Assembly (NCBI RefSeq): GCF_042685645.1
Contig: NZ_JBHUNX010000001.1
Coordinates: 682,001 to 746,000 of the forward strand
Length of the DNA stretch: 64,000 bases
Direction of reading: 5' to 3'
DNA from: Salininema proteolyticum
GTDB taxonomy: Bacteria > Actinomycetota > Actinomycetes > Mycobacteriales > Micromonosporaceae
Position 1 is the stretch's first letter, and each line of letters begins with the position of its first letter. Below, in pieces: positions 7,915-17,700 of the stretch. The translations under genes were made by a program, and so were the position numbers. Below the pieces are notes generated by a model. The model had not been told where the DNA came from. It worked only from the letters and a program-made list of their open reading frames with translations, and did no database searches.

Positions 7915-10070
7915 GGCGGCGCCTTGAAGTCCTTGACCGGCTTGCCCTTCAGGTAGTCCCTCATGATCTCAGCCGCCGTGACGCGCGAGTACTTGAGCTC
8001 GCCCATCGGGACGTTGTTGAAGATGTAGTCGGGGTCGGCGATGAAGGTGCCGACCGTGACCTGCGGGGTGCCCCCGATGAACCACGAGGCGCGGTTCGAG
8101 TCGGTGGTACCGGTCTTGCCGGACACGGGCCGCTTCACGATGTCCCCGACCTCGCGGGCCGTGCCCCACGACCCGCAGCCGACGCCGGAGCGCTGCGTCT
8201 CCGTCACGCACCGGCCCGCGTCGGACGCCGCCAGGGCGACGTCCTCGTCGATCGCCTGGTGGCACTTCGGCGAGGCCGCCTCGACGTCCTGGCCGCGGCT
8301 GTCGATGATCCGCTGCACGGGCAGGGGCTCGCACAGCTGGCCCTTGCCGTTGACGGTGTTGTACACATTGGTCAACTCGATGGGCTGCGCGTCCGAGACG
8401 CCCAGGGTGAACGGCCCCCACCCGGCGCGCCGCTCCTCGGAGGCGTAGAACTCGTCGACCTCCGTGTGCCAGGTCAGGCCCATGCGCTCGGCCATCTCGA
8501 CGGTCTTGTCCGCCCCCACCCTGTCGATGAGCTGGGCGAAGTAGGTGTTCACCGACATGCCGAACCCGGACCACATGTTCCGCGATCCGGCCATCTCCGG
8601 GTTGGCGTTCGACGGGCACCACACGCCGCCGCACGTCGCCGGCCCGGGAGCCGACGCGAACGACGTCGCCACCTGGTGGGGCGAGCCGATCGTGTAGCCC
8701 AGGTCGTACCCGGAGTCGAGGGCGGCCAGGAGCGTGAAGATCTTGAACGTCGACCCCGCCTGGTAACCGCGCGAGGAGCCGCCGCCGAGCAGCGGGTTCA
8801 CAGTGTTCGGATAGTTGCCGTTGCCGGAGGAGTACGGATTGGAGTGCGGCCCGTTCTCACTGCGGTCGTAGGCGTATTTTCGATTGATGCCCAGCGCCTT
8901 GATGCGCCCCGTCCCGGGTTCCATGACGACCGCGCCGAACGCCCGCTGGGAGTTGTAGCCCTTCCTCTTGGTCAAGTGCTTCTGCGCGCTCTCGTGCGTG
9001 TCGAGGTTCAACGACGTGATGACCGTGTAGCCGCCCTGGCGCAGGTTACGCTCCCGTTCGTCGGGGGTGTCGCCGAACGCCTCCTGTTGGCGGAACCAGA
9101 GCCGGACGTAGTCGCAGAAGAAGCCGTACTCGTTCGACCAGCCGTCGGGGTCGATGCACGAGTTGGGGACCTCCGAGCGCGTCAGCTCGATGGGGACGCC
9201 CGTGATCTCCGTGGCCTCCGAGCGGGAGATGTAGTCCATCTTCACCATGCGGTTGAGGACCCAGGTGCGGCGGTCGAGCGCCGCCTGCTGTCCGTCGGTG
9301 AACGGGTCGAAGGACGAGGGCGCCTTGACCAGCCCGGCGAGCAGGGAGGACTCCTCCAGGTTCAGCTCGCTGGGGTGCTTGGAGAAGTAGACGTGGGCCG
9401 CGGCGAAGATCCCGTAGGCGTTGTGGCCGAAGTAGGCCTGGTTGAGGTAGCGCTCCAGGATCTCGTCCTTGGTCAGCTGCTCCTCGACCGCCATCGCTAG
9501 GCGGGCCTCCCGGATCTTGCGCCCCATCGTGTCCTCGGAGGCGTCCATGACCTCGCGGATCGAGTCCGCGTTCAACTGCAGCGCGCCCCGAACGTACTGC
9601 ATGGTGATCGTCGAGGCGCCCTGCCCCGTGGCGGACCCCGAGGCCTGGTTGGCGACCGCCGCGCGCACGATGCCCCTGTAGTCCACGCCGTTGTGCTGGT
9701 AGAAGCGGTTGTCCTCCGCCGCCACCATCGCCTGGCGCATGACCGGCGCCACCTCGTCCAACTCGACCTCGCGCCGGAACTCGTCGTAGAAGAGGCTGAT
9801 CAGCGTCTCCCCGTCGTCCGCGTACACATAGGATGTCAACGGCGGGTCGGTGTCCACGACCTCCGCCGAGAGCTCCTCGAGGGCCTCGAAGCCGGCCTTG
9901 GCGCTCAAGCCGCCCAGCATCGCTACGGGCAGCAGCACGGCGGCGACGGCGATGCCCGCCAAGAGCGAGGCTCTGAACAGGGCGTACACCGCCTCCGCTC
10001 GCTTCTTCGCCACCTCCGAGTGTTCCTCGTGTTTTGCGTGCTTTGCGTGTTTTCGGGGACGTTGGCGCAT
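7737..10070 (-). CDS. bifunctional penicillin-binding protein (GT51 + transpeptidase)
   Basis: Class A PBP that polymerises and cross-links peptidoglycan. A Lys/His-rich cytosolic tail (KHAKHAKHEEH) precedes one membrane anchor (about 31-53). The GT51 domain has catalytic E119 in EDNRFYQHNG and later GQGASTITMQ. The transpeptidase domain has S440-TFK443, SVN 506-508 and KTGT 652-655. No PASTA repeats. Conserved sequence ends near residue 717 (KGKPVKDFKAPP). The last about 60 residues are Arg/Ser-rich and are simply the antisense reading of the SURF1 C-terminus, so the natural stop may have been lost. ATG at 10070 chosen. Confidence 0.92.
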   Translation of the reverse strand: MRQRPRKHAKHAKHEEHSEVAKKRAEAVYALFRASLLAGIAVAAVLLPVAMLGGLSAKAGFEALEELSAEVVDTDPPLTSYVYADDGETLISLFYDEFRREVELDEVAPVMRQAMVAAEDNRFYQHNGVDYRGIVRAAVANQASGSATGQGASTITMQYVRGALQLNADSIREVMDASEDTMGRKIREARLAMAVEEQLTKDEILERYLNQAYFGHNAYGIFAAAHVYFSKHPSELNLEESSLLAGLVKAPSSFDPFTDGQQAALDRRTWVLNRMVKMDYISRSEATEITGVPIELTRSEVPNSCIDPDGWSNEYGFFCDYVRLWFRQQEAFGDTPDERERNLRQGGYTVITSLNLDTHESAQKHLTKRKGYNSQRAFGAVVMEPGTGRIKALGINRKYAYDRSENGPHSNPYSSGNGNYPNTVNPLLGGGSSRGYQAGSTFKIFTLLAALDSGYDLGYTIGSPHQVATSFASAPGPATCGGVWCPSNANPEMAGSRNMWSGFGMSVNTYFAQLIDRVGADKTVEMAERMGLTWHTEVDEFYASEERRAGWGPFTLGVSDAQPIELTNVYNTVNGKGQLCEPLPVQRIIDSRGQDVEAASPKCHQAIDEDVALAASDAGRCVTETQRSGVGCGSWGTAREVGDIVKRPVSGKTGTTDSNRASWFIGGTPQVTVGTFIADPDYIFNNVPMGELKYSRVTAAEIMRDYLKGKPVKDFKAPPYSIRLPAASSKASRSTRGLLPRSPREPRVRVDSPRSSLRTRMNQPTGIMSAKSAHWPA

Positions 10071-10225
10071 ATGACCAGTCTAGATCCACCTCACATTTTT
10101 GGGTAGGTGAACGCGCAATCGGGCTTCCCTTCGTCGGCCCGGTCCGAACCGCGAACAGTTCACTGGGGCCCTCGGGGAGTCGGGGCCGCGACGCCGCCTC
10201 GCCTAACCTGGAGGCAAGACCGAGC

Positions 10226-11443
10226 ATGAAGGATTTCGCAGTGAGCATTCTGCCCATCGGCCTCAACCTGGAGTCGAAGCCCGTCACCGTCATCGGGGCG
10301 GGAGCCGTCGCCGCCCGCCGCGTCATGAAGCTGGCCGCGGCCGGAGCCGTCGTCACCGTGGTCGCGCCCGAGGCGACCACCGCCGTCGAGACCATGGCCG
10401 CGCGCGGCGAGGTCGCCTGGGAACGTCGCGAGTGGAGCGACGGAGACCTCGAGGGCGCCTGGTTCGCGGTGGCGGCCACGGACTCCCCGGAGGTGAACGC
10501 CGCGGTGGCGGAGGAGGCGGAACGCCGGCGCGTGTGGTGCGTCCGCTCGGACGCGGGCGACGAGTCCGGGGCGTGGATGTCGGCGTCGGTGACCGTCGGG
10601 GACGTGACGGTGGGTGTCAACGCGACCCGCAACCCCAAGCGCGCCATGGCGGTCCGGGACGAGGTCGAGCGCGTCCTCGAAGCGGGCGCGGTGGCTCTCG
10701 GGCCGGAGAAACGGCGCGGACAGGTCACCCTGGTCGGATCGGGGCCGGGCCATCCCGGACTGATCACGGTCGCGGGCCTGGCGGCGCTCCGGCAGGCCGA
10801 GGTGGTCGTGACCGACCACCTGGTGCCGCAGGAGCTGCTCGCGGAGCTGAGCGGGGACGTGGAGCTGATCGACGCCGCGAAGATCCCCTACGGGCGTCAG
10901 ACGGGGCAGGACGAGATCAACCGCCTGCTCGTCGAGCACGCCCAGAAGGGCAAGGCCGTCGTCCGGCTGAAGGGCGGCGACGGGTTCGTCTTCGGGCGCG
11001 GGGCGGAGGAGATGGACGCCTGCGCGGCCGAGCAGATCCCCGTGCGGGTCGTCCCCGGAGTCTCGTCCTCGCTGGCGGGGCCGGTGTCGGCCGGCGTCTC
11101 CGTGACCGAACGGGGCGTGGTCCACGACTTCACCGTCATCTCCGGGCACGTGCCCCCGGGGCACCCGAACGGCCTGACCGACTGGCGGTCCGTCGCGGGT
11201 CTGACCGGCACGCTGGTCCTCCTGATGGCCGTGAAGAACCGCGCGGCGATCGCGGAGGCCCTGATGGAGCACGGCAAGGCGGGCGACACCCCGGTCCGGG
11301 TGGTGGAGAACGCCACGACCCCGCGTCAGACGGAGCTGTCGACCACCTTGGAGCGCCTGGGGGACGAGGAGGTCTCCTCTCCGGCGGTCATCGTCGTCGG
11401 GCCGGTCGCCGGACGCGCCAGGGAACTGCCGAGCATCGGGTGA
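10226..11443 (+). CDS. cysG: siroheme synthase CysG (precorrin-2 dehydrogenase / uroporphyrinogen-III C-methyltransferase)
   Basis: 405 residues. The N-terminal Rossmann domain (GAGAVAARR 24-32) oxidises precorrin-2 and inserts iron. The C-terminal SUMT domain (VGSGPGHPGLIT from 170; RLKGGDGFVFGRG 247-259; VVPGVSSSLAGP from 275) methylates uroporphyrinogen III with SAM. The product siroheme serves sulfite and nitrite reductases. The N-terminal half is shorter than in E. coli CysG, as is usual in actinobacteria. ATG 10226 is used (GGAGG 11 nt upstream); GTG at 10241 is an alternative that starts nearer the conserved fold. Confidence 0.92.
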   Translation: MKDFAVSILPIGLNLESKPVTVIGAGAVAARRVMKLAAAGAVVTVVAPEATTAVETMAARGEVAWERREWSDGDLEGAWFAVAATDSPEVNAAVAEEAERRRVWCVRSDAGDESGAWMSASVTVGDVTVGVNATRNPKRAMAVRDEVERVLEAGAVALGPEKRRGQVTLVGSGPGHPGLITVAGLAALRQAEVVVTDHLVPQELLAELSGDVELIDAAKIPYGRQTGQDEINRLLVEHAQKGKAVVRLKGGDGFVFGRGAEEMDACAAEQIPVRVVPGVSSSLAGPVSAGVSVTERGVVHDFTVISGHVPPGHPNGLTDWRSVAGLTGTLVLLMAVKNRAAIAEALMEHGKAGDTPVRVVENATTPRQTELSTTLERLGDEEVSSPAVIVVGPVAGRARELPSIG

Positions 11444-11631
11444 GGACGCCGCGTCGGCGGCGGCTCACCCGGGGGCGGATACGGGGCGGGGGAATGGGAG
11501 CGCTCTCCATTCGGAAGGACCGGTTCCCACGTGGCGATCCATCGCAATTGAAAACTCGGCATTTAGAGTGAAATTGATACGATACCTAACTATATACCCT
11601 GGTGGGAATGGTGGGAATATCGAGTCCAAGA

Positions 11632-11661
11632 TTGCACACGCATCATTACGTGTGGCACACT
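11632..11661 (+). promoter_or_regulatory. promoter of the small DivI1A protein
   Basis: TTGCAC (11632-11637), 18 bp, CACACT (11656-11661). The site sits in a locally AT-rich stretch. Initiation would fall at or next to the ATG codons at 11664/11670. Confidence 0.4.
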
Positions 11662-11663
11662 CT

Positions 11664-11879
11664 ATGGCTATGGAGAGCCCCTATTTCTCAGTGCAGCTTC
11701 GCGGATACGACAGACAGCAGGTGGACCGCGCCATCGAACGCATCAGGACCGCCATCGAGTTGGGATCGCCCCCGCATCCCGACTCGATCGTCAGCCTCGA
11801 ATTCCAGAGGACCCTTCGCGGCTACGACCGCTACCAGGTCGACGAGTACCTCCAGGACATCGCCGACAACTTGAAATAG
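11664..11879 (+). CDS. small protein with two DivI1A (GYDxxQVD) motifs
   Basis: 71 residues. Two copies of the DivIVA N-terminal signature are visible, LRGYDRQQVDRAIERIRTAI and LRGYDRYQVDEYLQDIADNL, about 40 residues apart, with almost nothing else. Full DivIVA/Wag31 has one such motif followed by a long coiled coil that binds curved membrane; this protein lacks the coiled coil. It may join the polar or septal network, but that is inference. ATG at 11664 is used; ATG at 11670 would be exactly leaderless. Confidence 0.65.
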   Translation: MAMESPYFSVQLRGYDRQQVDRAIERIRTAIELGSPPHPDSIVSLEFQRTLRGYDRYQVDEYLQDIADNLK

Positions 11880-12091
11880 GCCGACCGAAGGGAATTCCCT
11901 TCGCGGCCGGTCCCGCACGATCGGCGGTGCCGGAGAAAGCCGGCGATTCCATTCGCGTGGGGCGGTCGGTGTCCGGATCGGACGGCGGCGAACGGGATCG
12001 TGTCGCATTTTGTGGAAAAGTGTCCGTTCGTTTCGGGGCCCCACACGATAAAGCCGGGCAGAGGACCGTCGCGGAGGCGGAAGCGGACGGT

Positions 12092-12097
12092 TACCAT
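12092..12097 (+). promoter_or_regulatory. -10 box, leaderless
   Basis: TACCAT lies 7 nt before the GTG at 12105, the spacing seen repeatedly in this window. Confidence 0.45.
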
Positions 12098-12104
12098 GGA
12101 GGGC

Positions 12105-13070
12105 GTGAACGACACGCCGCAGCCGGCCTCCGCCGGACCAGACCCCCGAGACCCGGACGCCGCATCGGAGAACGAGGCTCCGGCCGAAGAAGGCCGGACG
12201 GAAGCGGGCCGGGCCGAGGCCGAGCAGGACGAGGGCGTGAGGGCACCGGTGTCCGAGGACGACGAGGCCCCTCAAGCAGCGGAAGAGTCGGCGAAGACCC
12301 CGGAAGAACCCCGGCAGACGCCCCCGCGGGAGGTTCCGTCGAGTGCGGAGCAGTCCTCTGCGCCGGAACCCGCTTCCACGGAACCGCCGACGAGCACCGA
12401 CCCCGCGCAGGCGGCGCACGATGCCGCGCCGGTCTCCATGGAACTGCCTCAGGGCACCGGTTCGGCTCCGCATGAGTCGGAGCCGGTCTCCATGCGTCCT
12501 CCGCAGGGCGCCGATCCGGCCTCCTTCCAGCCGGCTCAGGGCGCCGTACCGGCCGCCGCGCAACCGCCGCAAGGAATCGGGCCGATACCGGCGGCCTACG
12601 GGCAGCCGACGAACGCGCAGTACAACATGCCCATGGCCTACGCTCCCGCGGGCTACGGGCCGGCGATGCCGGCCGCCCCCGGTTACGCGCCTCCGCAATG
12701 GAGGCAGCCCATGCCGAACGTGGCCGGGTCCGTCGACGGATTCCTGCTGGTCTGGCCGAAGTACCGGAAGATGCTCTCGGGCCGGGGCGTGGCGTCGATG
12801 TGCTTCGGTATCGGATCGGCCCTGTTCGGGCTCGCCTCCATGCTGTTCTATCTGGGCTCCTTCTCCGCCGGCCTCACTCCGGCGGCGACCTCGCTCATCC
12901 TGGGCATCGGCGGACTCACGGCCGGGATCGTGTCGCGAAGGGAGATCCGCCGGCGCCCGGACGACGTCCGGGGCGGTGGAATGGCCGTCACCGGCATCGT
13001 CCTCAACAGCACCGGACTCGGAATGAGCGCTCTCGCCTCCGGTCTGGCAGCCCTGGCCTATTTCCTTTGA
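12105..13070 (+). CDS. Pro/Glu-rich membrane protein with DUF4190-like C-terminus
   Basis: 321 residues. The first about 210 are disordered, rich in Pro, Glu, Ala and Gln with loose repeats of PVSMELPQG / PVSMRPPQG / PASFQPAQG. The C-terminal about 100 residues hold transmembrane helices (MCFGIGSALFGLASMLFYLG; LILGIGGLTAGIVSRREIRRRP; MAVTGIVLNSTGLGMSALAS) with the GxAxxSxxEIRR pattern of DUF4190 proteins. Function unknown. GTG 12105 was chosen from the TACCAT box; ATG 12096 is the alternative and overlaps that box. Confidence 0.7.
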   Translation: MNDTPQPASAGPDPRDPDAASENEAPAEEGRTEAGRAEAEQDEGVRAPVSEDDEAPQAAEESAKTPEEPRQTPPREVPSSAEQSSAPEPASTEPPTSTDPAQAAHDAAPVSMELPQGTGSAPHESEPVSMRPPQGADPASFQPAQGAVPAAAQPPQGIGPIPAAYGQPTNAQYNMPMAYAPAGYGPAMPAAPGYAPPQWRQPMPNVAGSVDGFLLVWPKYRKMLSGRGVASMCFGIGSALFGLASMLFYLGSFSAGLTPAATSLILGIGGLTAGIVSRREIRRRPDDVRGGGMAVTGIVLNSTGLGMSALASGLAALAYFL

Positions 13071-13252
13071 GCCGCATATCCATACGGTCGGAAACTGTAC
13101 CGAGCGGGCGGTCGGGAAAGGCCAGTGTGGATTCTCGATGCGATCGCCGATAGAGTCGGGGAAAAGGCCGCTCCCCGGAACCGCGCGGCTCGGAATATCG
13201 AGCATCGCTTAGGATGTACCGGAACCCCGAATCGTCTTATGGAGAACCGCAA

Positions 13253-14236
13253 ATGGAAAGCCGACGTTGGACAGCCGCTCTACTCGCCCTTCCCCTGGCG
13301 CTGGCGGCATGCGGAATGAAAGAGGCCTCCGAGGGCTCGGACGACGGGTCCCCGAGCGAGGAGGAGACGCGCGAGTACGGACTCGAGTCCGACGAGGTGT
13401 CGGTGCCCGACTCGATTCCGAGCGGAACCGTCGGCGTGCTCTACCTCGAGTCGGAGCAGAAACTCTGGACCATGGACTCCGAGGGCGCCTCGCGGGAACT
13501 GGTCGACCTCACCGAGATCGACGAGCGCTTGAAGGACGGCGTCGTGGAGGGCTCCATCGCCGTCTCGGACAATCTGACGGCCCTGTCCTTCGCCACCGAG
13601 GGCGACGCCGGGGAGCGCCTGGTCGGCGTGGACCTGACGAACGGCGCCGTCATCACGCTGACCGACCGGCCGCTGGACCTGGAGTGCGCCCCGCCGGCGT
13701 GGGTCCCCAGCGGCAGAGGGGTCTCGGCCGCCCTGATCGAGGACGACACGGTCTCCTACTCCCTGTTGAAGCTGGACGGCTCCGGGGAGAGCATCGACCT
13801 GCGGGGCGGCTGCACGCCCCAGTGGGAGAGCGACGCGACCGCCTGGACCCTCGACGAGGACCAGAACCTGACCGAGGTGACCTCGTCCGGAGAGGTCGGC
13901 ACGACCATCGACCTGCGTGACCAGCTGGGCATGCCGGACGCGACCTTCGCGCTGACGGACGTCAAGGGCGACAGGGCCTGCGCCTCCAGCTCGCAGTTGA
14001 ACTCGGACATCCTGGTGAACCTCGAATCGGGGACGGCGCTGCTGCTGGGGCCCGCCGACTCGGAGAGCTGGACCCCCGCGCACCACTGCGTCGCGGTGGG
14101 CGACGAGGGTTACTACTCGACGGGCATGGAATCGATGTCGGTGGAGGAGTTCGCCTTCGACCAGGCGCCGGTCTCCCGGACCGTCTCCGAGGAGGCCAGC
14201 GGGGCCCGCGTCATCGCGGTGGTGGAGAACGACTGA
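13253..14236 (+). CDS. predicted lipoprotein, beta-propeller-like
   Basis: 327 residues. A short signal ends in the lipobox LALAAC (Cys about residue 20), then an acidic Ser/Glu linker and repeated beta-strand blades (GVLYLESEQKLWTMDSEG; ALSFATEGDAGERLVGVDL; CTPQWESDATAWTLDED) typical of a TolB/WD-like propeller. Exported to the outer face of the membrane. The ATG at 13253 has GGAG 8 nt upstream, and a TAGGAT box lies at 13210. No specific function recognised. Confidence 0.75.
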   Translation: MESRRWTAALLALPLALAACGMKEASEGSDDGSPSEEETREYGLESDEVSVPDSIPSGTVGVLYLESEQKLWTMDSEGASRELVDLTEIDERLKDGVVEGSIAVSDNLTALSFATEGDAGERLVGVDLTNGAVITLTDRPLDLECAPPAWVPSGRGVSAALIEDDTVSYSLLKLDGSGESIDLRGGCTPQWESDATAWTLDEDQNLTEVTSSGEVGTTIDLRDQLGMPDATFALTDVKGDRACASSSQLNSDILVNLESGTALLLGPADSESWTPAHHCVAVGDEGYYSTGMESMSVEEFAFDQAPVSRTVSEEASGARVIAVVEND

Positions 14237-14408
14237 AGGTCGCCGCCAAGACAGCATACGGCCCACGGAAAGACGTCACGCTGACAATGGCGTAGTCCAG
14301 ATGACGCCTATATGATGTCATGGAGTATTCTCGGTATTGCGCCGTCCGACCGGCGGCGTCCTGCCGAGGGGCGAACCAGCCCCCACCTCCCCGAAAGCGC
14401 AAGGAACG

Positions 14409-14699
14409 ATGCCCGACCGACGCGGACCACTCTGGGTCCTCTGCCTCAAGCTCTACCCGGCCCTCCTGGTCGTCTGGCTCATCAGCCTGACCGGGGCCAT
14501 CGTCCTGGCGGGCGGCGACGCCATGGACCGCGGCGAGGACCTGTCCTTCCCGCACCTCTTCACGGCCGCCGGAGCGGCGGAGGAGCCCACCCTCCACATC
14601 CACCCCGCCGGCTTCTTCATCGCGCTCGGCACGGTGCCGGCGGTCTTCACGGCCCTGATACTGGTCGGAGTCGTGATCCGGCGGCGGCGCTCGCGCTGA
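14409..14699 (+). CDS. small two-TM membrane protein
   Basis: 96 residues with one N-terminal helix (LYPALLVVWLISLTGAIVLAGG), an external His-containing loop (FPHLFTAAG to LHIHPAG) and a second helix (VFTALILVGVV) ending in a basic RRRRSR anchor, giving an N-in/C-in topology. AAGGA precedes the ATG. No family recognised; it is not obviously linked to its neighbours. Confidence 0.6.
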   Translation: MPDRRGPLWVLCLKLYPALLVVWLISLTGAIVLAGGDAMDRGEDLSFPHLFTAAGAAEEPTLHIHPAGFFIALGTVPAVFTALILVGVVIRRRRSR

Positions 14700-14724
14700 G
14701 GACCCCACTTTCGGCGGTTCCCTC

Positions 14725-17700
14725 TCAGGTCCCGGCCGAGCGTGTTGTCATAGGCGCATGAGAGCCGTCATCATGCCCGAATACGGGACACAGGAGCAGC
14801 TGCGCGTCGACGACGTGCCGGCCCCGGAGATCGAACCCGACGAGATGCTCATCCGCGTCGTCGCCGCGGGCGTCAACCCGGTCGACTGGAAGGTCGCCGC
14901 CGGATACCTCGACGCGGCCATGCCGGGCCGCTTCCCGCTCATACCCGGGTGGGACGTCGCCGGCGTCGTCGAGCGCACCGGCTCCGAGGTCCGCGACTAC
15001 ACCGAGGGCGACGAGGTCATGGGCTACGTCCGCTACCCGGAGGTCCAGTGGGGGACCTACGGCGAGTACACCAAGGCCAGGCGGCACATGGTCACGCGCC
15101 GTCCCGCCGGGCTCGGCTGGTCCGAGGCCGCCGGCCTGCCCCTGGCGGGGCTGACCGCCTACCAGTGCCTCCTCGCCGTCGAGGCCGGCGAGGGTTCCGT
15201 GGTCGTCGTCCACGCCGCAGCCGGGGGAGTGGGCTCCATGGCCGTCCAGACCGCGAAGGCGATGGGCGCCTCGCGAGTCATCGGGACCGCCTCCGAACGC
15301 AACTTCGGCTACCTGGAGGACCTCGGGGCCGAACCGGTCACGTACGGCCCGGGAATGATCGGTCGCATCGAGAACCTCCTCGACGGCGACCGTGTCACCG
15401 CGGCGCTGGACCTGTTCGGGGGAGGGGCCGTCAGGGACTTCCTCGACCTCGTCCCCGACCCGCACGGCATCGTCTCCATCGCCGATCCGGAGGCCCCTCA
15501 GCTGGGCGCGCAGTACGTCTTCGTGGAGCCCGACAGCGGCCACCTCGAGACCCTGGGGCGCATGGTCGACGACGGCCTGCTGCGCGTGGAGGTCTCCAGG
15601 ACGCTCCCTCTCGAGGACGCCGCGGAGGCGTGGGTCGAGAGCAGGAACGGCCGCACGAGGGGCAAGATCGTCCTCGAAGTGGCGCGGCCCTAACCATCCC
15701 GTCTTCTGTTTGACGGCGTCCGCGGCGGCGGGCCACAGCGTCGCGGCGAACGTCGCGTTGAGGTGCGCCGCGTCGCGGAACGTGCGGACGTTGCCCATCA
15801 CCGCCGGACAGGAATCGTCCGGGCAGACGTACGGACCGAAGTCCACGAAGGTCACATTGTCCGGCACGTTCTCGTAGCGCTCCTGCGGAGGCACCGGGTC
15901 GAGGCTGCGCTCCAGGTCGTAGGAGCACTCCTCGACGCTCTTCTGACGTATGCAGTCGTCCAGGCGCCCCCTGCGGCGCGGGATGTCGCGGACGGCCAGG
16001 ACCGGGACGCCCATGCGGTCGAGCACCTCCCAGCGCTCGGCGAATCCCGGCGGGACCTCTTCGCGGTCGTAGAGAGCCCGCGAGCCCAGGGCGACCACGA
16101 GGTCGGGGTCGTAGCGCTCGATCTGCGGAATGGCGTCCTCGTTCCACTGCTCGCAGGTCTCGGCGATCTCCCGCTCGTAGCCGAAGGCGCCGTCCAGGAC
16201 GGTGAACTGGCAGCCGCTCTTGGAGAGGGTCAGCAGCCGCCACCCGTTGTTGAGCGCGGCGTGCTCGAAGGCGGGGAACCAGTGGCCCACGCGCGAGGCC
16301 CCGACGAGCATGACGGTGCGGTCGGAGTCCGGGTCGCCGTACTCGCAGACCTTCGCCTCGGCGCTCTTCAGCCCGGGGTCGCAGCCGTCGGTGTTGAGCT
16401 GCGGGTAGTCGCCGTCGTCCTCCAGGGAGGGAACGAAGTCCCGCTCGGGGACGTCGCCGTACTCCTCCGGTCGCAGGATCGTCAGCGCGCCGGGGTAGTT
16501 GTCGAAGTCGGAGGCCGCCTCGGCGGTGGCGCGCTGGGCCTCGTAGCGTTTCTGGTCGATGAGGCCCCCGGCGACGTGGGCCGCGGCGGCGACGGGGACG
16601 ACGAAGGCGAGCCCGGCGGCGAGCGCCTTGACGTGGATCCGCTTCTGCGGCTTCCACTTCAGCAGCGGCCTTTCGAGGGTGTAGGTCGTCGCCGCCGCGA
16701 GTACGAGGGAGGCGGCTATGACGTAGAAGCCGCCCCGCCAGGTGGCCTCCTCGCGGCCGGAGACGTGGAGGTAGAAGACGAGGACCGGCCAGTGCCACAG
16801 GTAGAGCGCGTAGGACCAGGACCCGAGCACCGCCAGGGGCCGGAGAGTCAGGAGGCGGTCGGCGGCGTAGGGCTTGCCCGTGTTCCCGGCGAGGAGGACG
16901 AAGAGCGCCGCCGCGGTGGGCCACAGGGCGATCCAGCCGGGGAACATCGCCGAGACGTTGACCAGGGCGCCGCACAGCACCAGGCCGGCCAGGCCCAGCC
17001 AGCCGATGGCCACGCGGATCCCCATGGGCAGCTTCACCTTCGCGATGAGGAGGGCCGTCGCGCCGCCGAGGGCGAACTCCCACAGGCGCGTTCCGGTGTG
17101 GAAGTAGGCCAGCTGCTGGTTGGCCGCGGTGAGGTGGACCGAGTAGGCGAACGAGGCGGCGAAGACGGCGGCCATGGCGCCGAGGGCCATGAGCTTGAGG
17201 GCCTTTCGCGAGGTCAGCTTGGCGAGGAGTGCCAGCAGGGCGAAGAGGACCGCCCAGACGAGGTAGAACTGGCCCTGGATGGACATGGACCAGAAGTGCT
17301 GGACGGGGCTCTGGGTTCCCTCGCGCGCGAGGTAGTCCACCGAGTCGGAGGCCAGGGCCCAGTTCTCGAAGTACAGCGCGGAGGCGAAGACCTCGCCGAC
17401 GACTCCGCTCCACTGCTCGGAGGGCACCCACAGGTACGTCGCCGTCAGGACTCCGAGGAGGACGACCGCCGCCGTCGGCAGGAGGCGTTTGGCGAGGCGG
17501 GCGAGGAAGCGCAGCGGGCGGACCCGGCCGTGGCCTTCGACCATGCGCAGGAGGGAGCCGGTGATGAAGAAGCCGGTCAGGAACAGGAAGACGTCGACGC
17601 CGCCGGAGACGCGGCCGAACCAGATGTGGTAGACGGCCACGAGGAGGACGGCGATGGCGCGCAGGCCCTCGATCTCGGGGCGGAAGGCGGGGCGTCGGGG

